This document shows positions 61,025-64,000 of a stretch of 64,000 nucleotides of DNA, in pieces. The translations under genes and the position numbers were made by a program. Below the pieces are notes generated by a model. The model worked only from the letters and a program-made list of their open reading frames with translations, ran no database searches and was not told the DNA's origin. This DNA comes from Yaniella flava (GTDB taxonomy: Bacteria > Actinomycetota > Actinomycetes > Actinomycetales > Micrococcaceae), in assembly GCF_039529295.1 (NCBI RefSeq), contig NZ_BAAAMN010000013.1, positions 97,499 through 161,498 of the forward strand. Direction: 5' to 3'. Each line of letters begins with the position of its first letter. Within the stretch, counting starts at the first letter, position 1.

Positions 61025-63768
61025 GAGTTCTTCCGAGCCTTCTTCGCTGCCTTGCGTGCTTCACGGTCGTCTGCCTTACGTTCGGCACGAGACTTCTGCG
61101 GTTGAGTCACCTTTTGTCCATCAGCGGCACGAGTCTGGGTAGTGGTAGCCCCCGGAGAAGATGCGGACGGCCCAGAATACTGCAGCGGTTGTTGTTTCTG
61201 ATTTCCGAAGTTCGCGATCTGTGAGAAATCAGCGGCAACCCCGGGCATGTTCGAGCCGACCTTAAGCTCCGGTTTACGAACCTTGGCGTGAAACATTTTG
61301 TACACGGTGTCTTCTCTAACGGCCTGCATCATCGACTGGAACATCGTGTGGCCTTCACGCTGGTATTCCACCAGTGGGTCCCGCTGAGCCATAGCTCGCA
61401 GTCCAACGCCTTCACGCAAGTAGTCCATCTCGTAGAGGTGTTCCTGCCATTTCTGGCCCAATGATTCCAGCAACACTCGACGTTCGACGTTCCGAAGCAA
61501 GTCTTCACCGAGCTCCTCTTCGCGGAGCCCGTAAAGGACTTTGGCATCAGAGATGAGCTCTCGTTTCAGATCAGCCGGTTTCACCGAGGAGAGTGAGCCC
61601 AGTTCTTGTTCAATATCTTCTTGTGTGAGCGAGACCGGGTAGAGCCCTTTCAAGTTGTGCCATAGCTGGTCCCCGTCAACTTCCTCGTCGTTGCCGACCT
61701 GGAATGCATCATCGACGATGTCGGAGATCGAACCCTCAATGAACTCTTCGATCTGCGTCTGCAGATCTTCGCCTTCTAGGATCTGGCGACGGTCGGCATA
61801 GATTGCTTCACGCTGGGAGTTCATGACCTGGTCATATTTGAGCACGTCTTTGCGCTGCTGCGTGTTGCGCTCTTCCACGGTCCCCTGGGCGCGTTCAATC
61901 GCCTTCGAAACCATCTTCGCTTCCAGCGGCATATCGTCTGGATAGTTGCTCATGCCCATAACGCGTTGGGCCATCCCTGCGTTGAATAACCGCAAAAGGT
62001 CATCTGTCATGGACAGGTAAAAGCGAGATTCGCCAGGATCGCCCTGACGGCCAGAACGACCACGAAGCTGGTTATCGATACGACGCGACTCGTGACGCTC
62101 AGTGCCGAGGACATACAAGCCGCCGCTTTCTTTAACTGCTTCGCGTTCTTGTTTCGTATCTTCTTGAGCTTGGGCGAAGACTTCAGTCCAAACGTTTTCA
62201 TACTCTTCGGCGTGCTCTTCAGGATCCAAGCCGCGACGATTCATTTCGGCTACGGCAGCAAACTCTGCGTTACCGCCAAGAATAATGTCGGTACCGCGAC
62301 CAGCCATGTTGGTAGCAACTGTCACAGACCCAAGACGCCCAGCTTCAGCAATGATGGCTGCTTCACGAGCATAATTCTTTGCGTTCAACACTTCGTGTTT
62401 GACGCCTTCCTTGGCCAGTAGCTTGGAGACGTATTCAGATTTTTCTACCGATGTCGTACCAATCAAAACAGGTTGGCCTGCTTTGTGGCGTTCCACGACA
62501 TCTTCTACAACCGCAGCGAATTTAGCTTTCTCATGCTTATATACGAGATCCTGCTGATCATGACGCTGTACCTCCCGGTGTGTTGGGATTGGCACCACGC
62601 CAAGCTCATACGTGGACATAAACTCAGCCGCTTCAGTCTCTGCTGTACCGGTCATGCCCGAAAGTTTGTTGTACTTGCGGAAATAGTTCTGCAAAGTCAC
62701 CGAGGCAAGCGTTTGGTTTTCCGCATTAACTTTTACTTTTTCCTTGGCTTCAATGGCTTGATGCAAACCATCAGATAGCCGACGCCCTGGCAACATACGC
62801 CCGGTATGCTCATCGATAATACGTACTTCGCCGTCAATGATTTCGTACTCACGACCGCGCAAAAATAATTCCTTTGCACGGATAGCATTATTGAGGTGGC
62901 CAATAAGTGGGGTATTAGCAGACTCATACAGATTCTCGATGCCAAGCCAGTCTTCGACCTTATCGATACCGTGTTCTAATACAGACACAGTCCGCTTTTT
63001 CTCATCGATCTCGTAGTCAATATCGATTTTCAATCGAGGTGCAAGACTCGCAAATTGGGAGTACCAGCCGGAGACATCACCCTGTGCTGGGCCCGAGATA
63101 ATGAGCGGCGTACGTGCTTCATCGATCAGAATAGAGTCGATTTCATCGACGATGGCAAAGCCGTGTCCACGTTGGACCATATCGTCTTTCGACATCACCA
63201 TGTTGTCACGAAGGTAGTCGAAGCCGAATTCGTTGTTCGTGCCGTAGGTGATGTCGGCATCGTACTGCGCTTTGCGCTGGGATGGTGGTAGCCCGGAGGA
63301 AATCACGCCGGTGTTCATTCCCAAGAACCGGAAAATACGCCCCATGAGTTCAGATTGGTATTCCGCAAGATAATCATTCACTGTGACAATATGTACGGAT
63401 TCGCCGCTCAACGCGTTCAAATATGCTGGGGCCGTCGCGACCAGGGTCTTACCTTCACCCGTCTTCATTTCAGCGATCATGCCTTCATGTAAGGCGGCGC
63501 CACCCATAAGCTGCACGTCGAAGTGCCGCAGGCCAACTGTACGAGCGGCAGCTTCTCGCACAGCACCGAACGCTTCAGGTAAGAGTGCATCGAGCTTCAC
63601 GCCATCGGCAATTTGCGTTTTAAAGCTATCTGTCTCGGCACGTAACTCGGCATCAGTTAGCGCTTTGAAGTCTTCTTCGACCAAGTTGACGGCGTCTGCG
63701 TATTGCCGCAATCGTTTGAGACTGCGTTTCTCACCGGTTCGCAAAATCCGTTCAATAAATGATGCCAC
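61021..63768 (-). CDS. secA: Preprotein translocase ATPase SecA
   Basis: A 915-residue SecA. The DEAD-like motor has MKTGEGKTLVATAPAYLNALSG, Walker B VDEIDSILIDEA, the preprotein-binding and helical-wing/scaffold regions and HESRRIDNQLRGRSGRQGDPGESRFYLS. The C-terminus ends in a basic Lys/Arg/Ala tail and lacks the zinc-binding Cys motif. It drives protein export with SecYEG. The start MASFIERILRTGEKR is at 63768. Nothing suggests the SecA2 paralogue. Confidence 0.97.
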   Translation of the reverse strand: MASFIERILRTGEKRSLKRLRQYADAVNLVEEDFKALTDAELRAETDSFKTQIADGVKLDALLPEAFGAVREAAARTVGLRHFDVQLMGGAALHEGMIAEMKTGEGKTLVATAPAYLNALSGESVHIVTVNDYLAEYQSELMGRIFRFLGMNTGVISSGLPPSQRKAQYDADITYGTNNEFGFDYLRDNMVMSKDDMVQRGHGFAIVDEIDSILIDEARTPLIISGPAQGDVSGWYSQFASLAPRLKIDIDYEIDEKKRTVSVLEHGIDKVEDWLGIENLYESANTPLIGHLNNAIRAKELFLRGREYEIIDGEVRIIDEHTGRMLPGRRLSDGLHQAIEAKEKVKVNAENQTLASVTLQNYFRKYNKLSGMTGTAETEAAEFMSTYELGVVPIPTHREVQRHDQQDLVYKHEKAKFAAVVEDVVERHKAGQPVLIGTTSVEKSEYVSKLLAKEGVKHEVLNAKNYAREAAIIAEAGRLGSVTVATNMAGRGTDIILGGNAEFAAVAEMNRRGLDPEEHAEEYENVWTEVFAQAQEDTKQEREAVKESGGLYVLGTERHESRRIDNQLRGRSGRQGDPGESRFYLSMTDDLLRLFNAGMAQRVMGMSNYPDDMPLEAKMVSKAIERAQGTVEERNTQQRKDVLKYDQVMNSQREAIYADRRQILEGEDLQTQIEEFIEGSISDIVDDAFQVGNDEEVDGDQLWHNLKGLYPVSLTQEDIEQELGSLSSVKPADLKRELISDAKVLYGLREEELGEDLLRNVERRVLLESLGQKWQEHLYEMDYLREGVGLRAMAQRDPLVEYQREGHTMFQSMMQAVREDTVYKMFHAKVRKPELKVGSNMPGVAADFSQIANFGNQKQQPLQYSGPSASSPGATTTQTRAADGQKVTQPQKSRAERKADDREARKAAKKARKNS

Positions 63769-63877
63769 GTGTCTTGTACTCCCGAAGTCTACGTATTATG
63801 GCGGGGTTGTGTGCCGCGCACTCTTGACAGTCTACGTCTCGAGACTTCACAGTTGCCAAACTGAGAAGCCGACACGT

Positions 63878-63914
63878 ACATGATGCCCCACCGTTGGCCG
63901 GTGAGGCATCATGT
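63878..63914. terminator. Hairpin upstream of secA
   Basis: ACATGATGCC-CCACCG (63878-63893) pairs with CGGTG-A-GGCATCATGT (63899-63914) in a 16-bp stem with one mismatch and a 5-base loop. No T-tract follows on the plus strand. It may end the minus-strand gene that lies beyond the right edge. The flanking 86 bases at the right edge hold no assignable gene. Confidence 0.5.
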
Positions 63915-64000
63915 TTAAGCATCCAGCTTTAAGCCTTGATCCACCGATGAGTTGGGTGTGGTTACGGCGTTTTAACGTGGAGGTGCGTCTTTGACGTGGG

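Noticed and set aside
63915..64000. Partial coding frame at the right edge
   Set aside because: Two minus-strand frames could end here (stops at 63962-63964 and 63972-63974), but each shows only 8 to 12 residues with nothing recognisable.

Overview
The window is a chromosomal segment of a moderate-GC actinobacterium, most likely a member of the Micrococcaceae (a Yaniella/Enteractinococcus-like lineage is a guess from base composition only). The case for an actinobacterium is the gene set: the fused 2-oxoglutarate enzyme kgd, the SigR/RsrA redox switch, WhiB1, PdtaS, the 180-kDa NAD-glutamate dehydrogenase, the 24-residue ribosomal protein bL37, a BldC-like regulator, GuaB1 and a TadE-type pilus locus. 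No tRNA, rRNA operon or CRISPR array was seen.

Layout. 1-6.1 kb: tail of an aldehyde dehydrogenase, the helicase hrpA, a HIT protein and a mercaptopyruvate-type sulfurtransferase. 6.2-10.6 kb: a complete Tn5053/Tn402-like transposon (6222-10543). It has 25-bp terminal inverted repeats, doubled end motifs and a perfect 8-bp flanking direct repeat. It carries tniB, a frameshifted tniA, tniR with a repeat-rich res region, and a cadmium cassette (cmtR-cadD). 10.6-13.9 kb: zur convergent with the zinc importer znuCBA. 14-24 kb: two CNNM/CorC-type membrane proteins, guaB1, kgd, a GDSL-like protein lacking its catalytic signature, bL37, rsrA and sigR. 24-30.5 kb: aroA-rsgA-hisN-crcB-crcB, then an ABC exporter whose ATPase gene is destroyed while its permease and regulator remain open. 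30.5-37.5 kb: tmRNA and smpB, a coiled-coil LytM protein, ftsX-ftsE, a thiolase and prfB.

37.5-45.1 kb: a tad pilus operon (tadA-tadB-tadC-pilin-like-TadE-TadE-TadG) divergent from an FHA/FtsK-SpoIIIE ATPase resembling the type VII secretion motor EssC. 45.1-48.3 kb: a SpoU rRNA methyltransferase and infC-rpmI-rplT, whose infC apparently starts at AUU behind a structured leader with a candidate attenuator and a six-codon MPCCEC ORF, then a DUF1844 protein. 48.3-64 kb: whiB1, pdtaS, NAD-glutamate dehydrogenase, a CpaE-like ATPase with a SAF-domain protein, a BldC-like regulator, a LysM protein, an Rv3235-like protein and secA.

Functional links. Zur and ZnuABC form a zinc homeostasis unit, and the adjacent transposon adds cadmium/lead sensing and export. 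SsrA and SmpB provide ribosome rescue. FtsEX with the LytM protein fits control of septal peptidoglycan hydrolysis. SigR/RsrA gives thiol-stress control. Four convergent gene pairs share a 4-bp stop-codon overlap, which leaves no room for terminators between them. The transposon, with its 8-bp duplication and no recognisable tniQ, is the strongest candidate for something not previously described.
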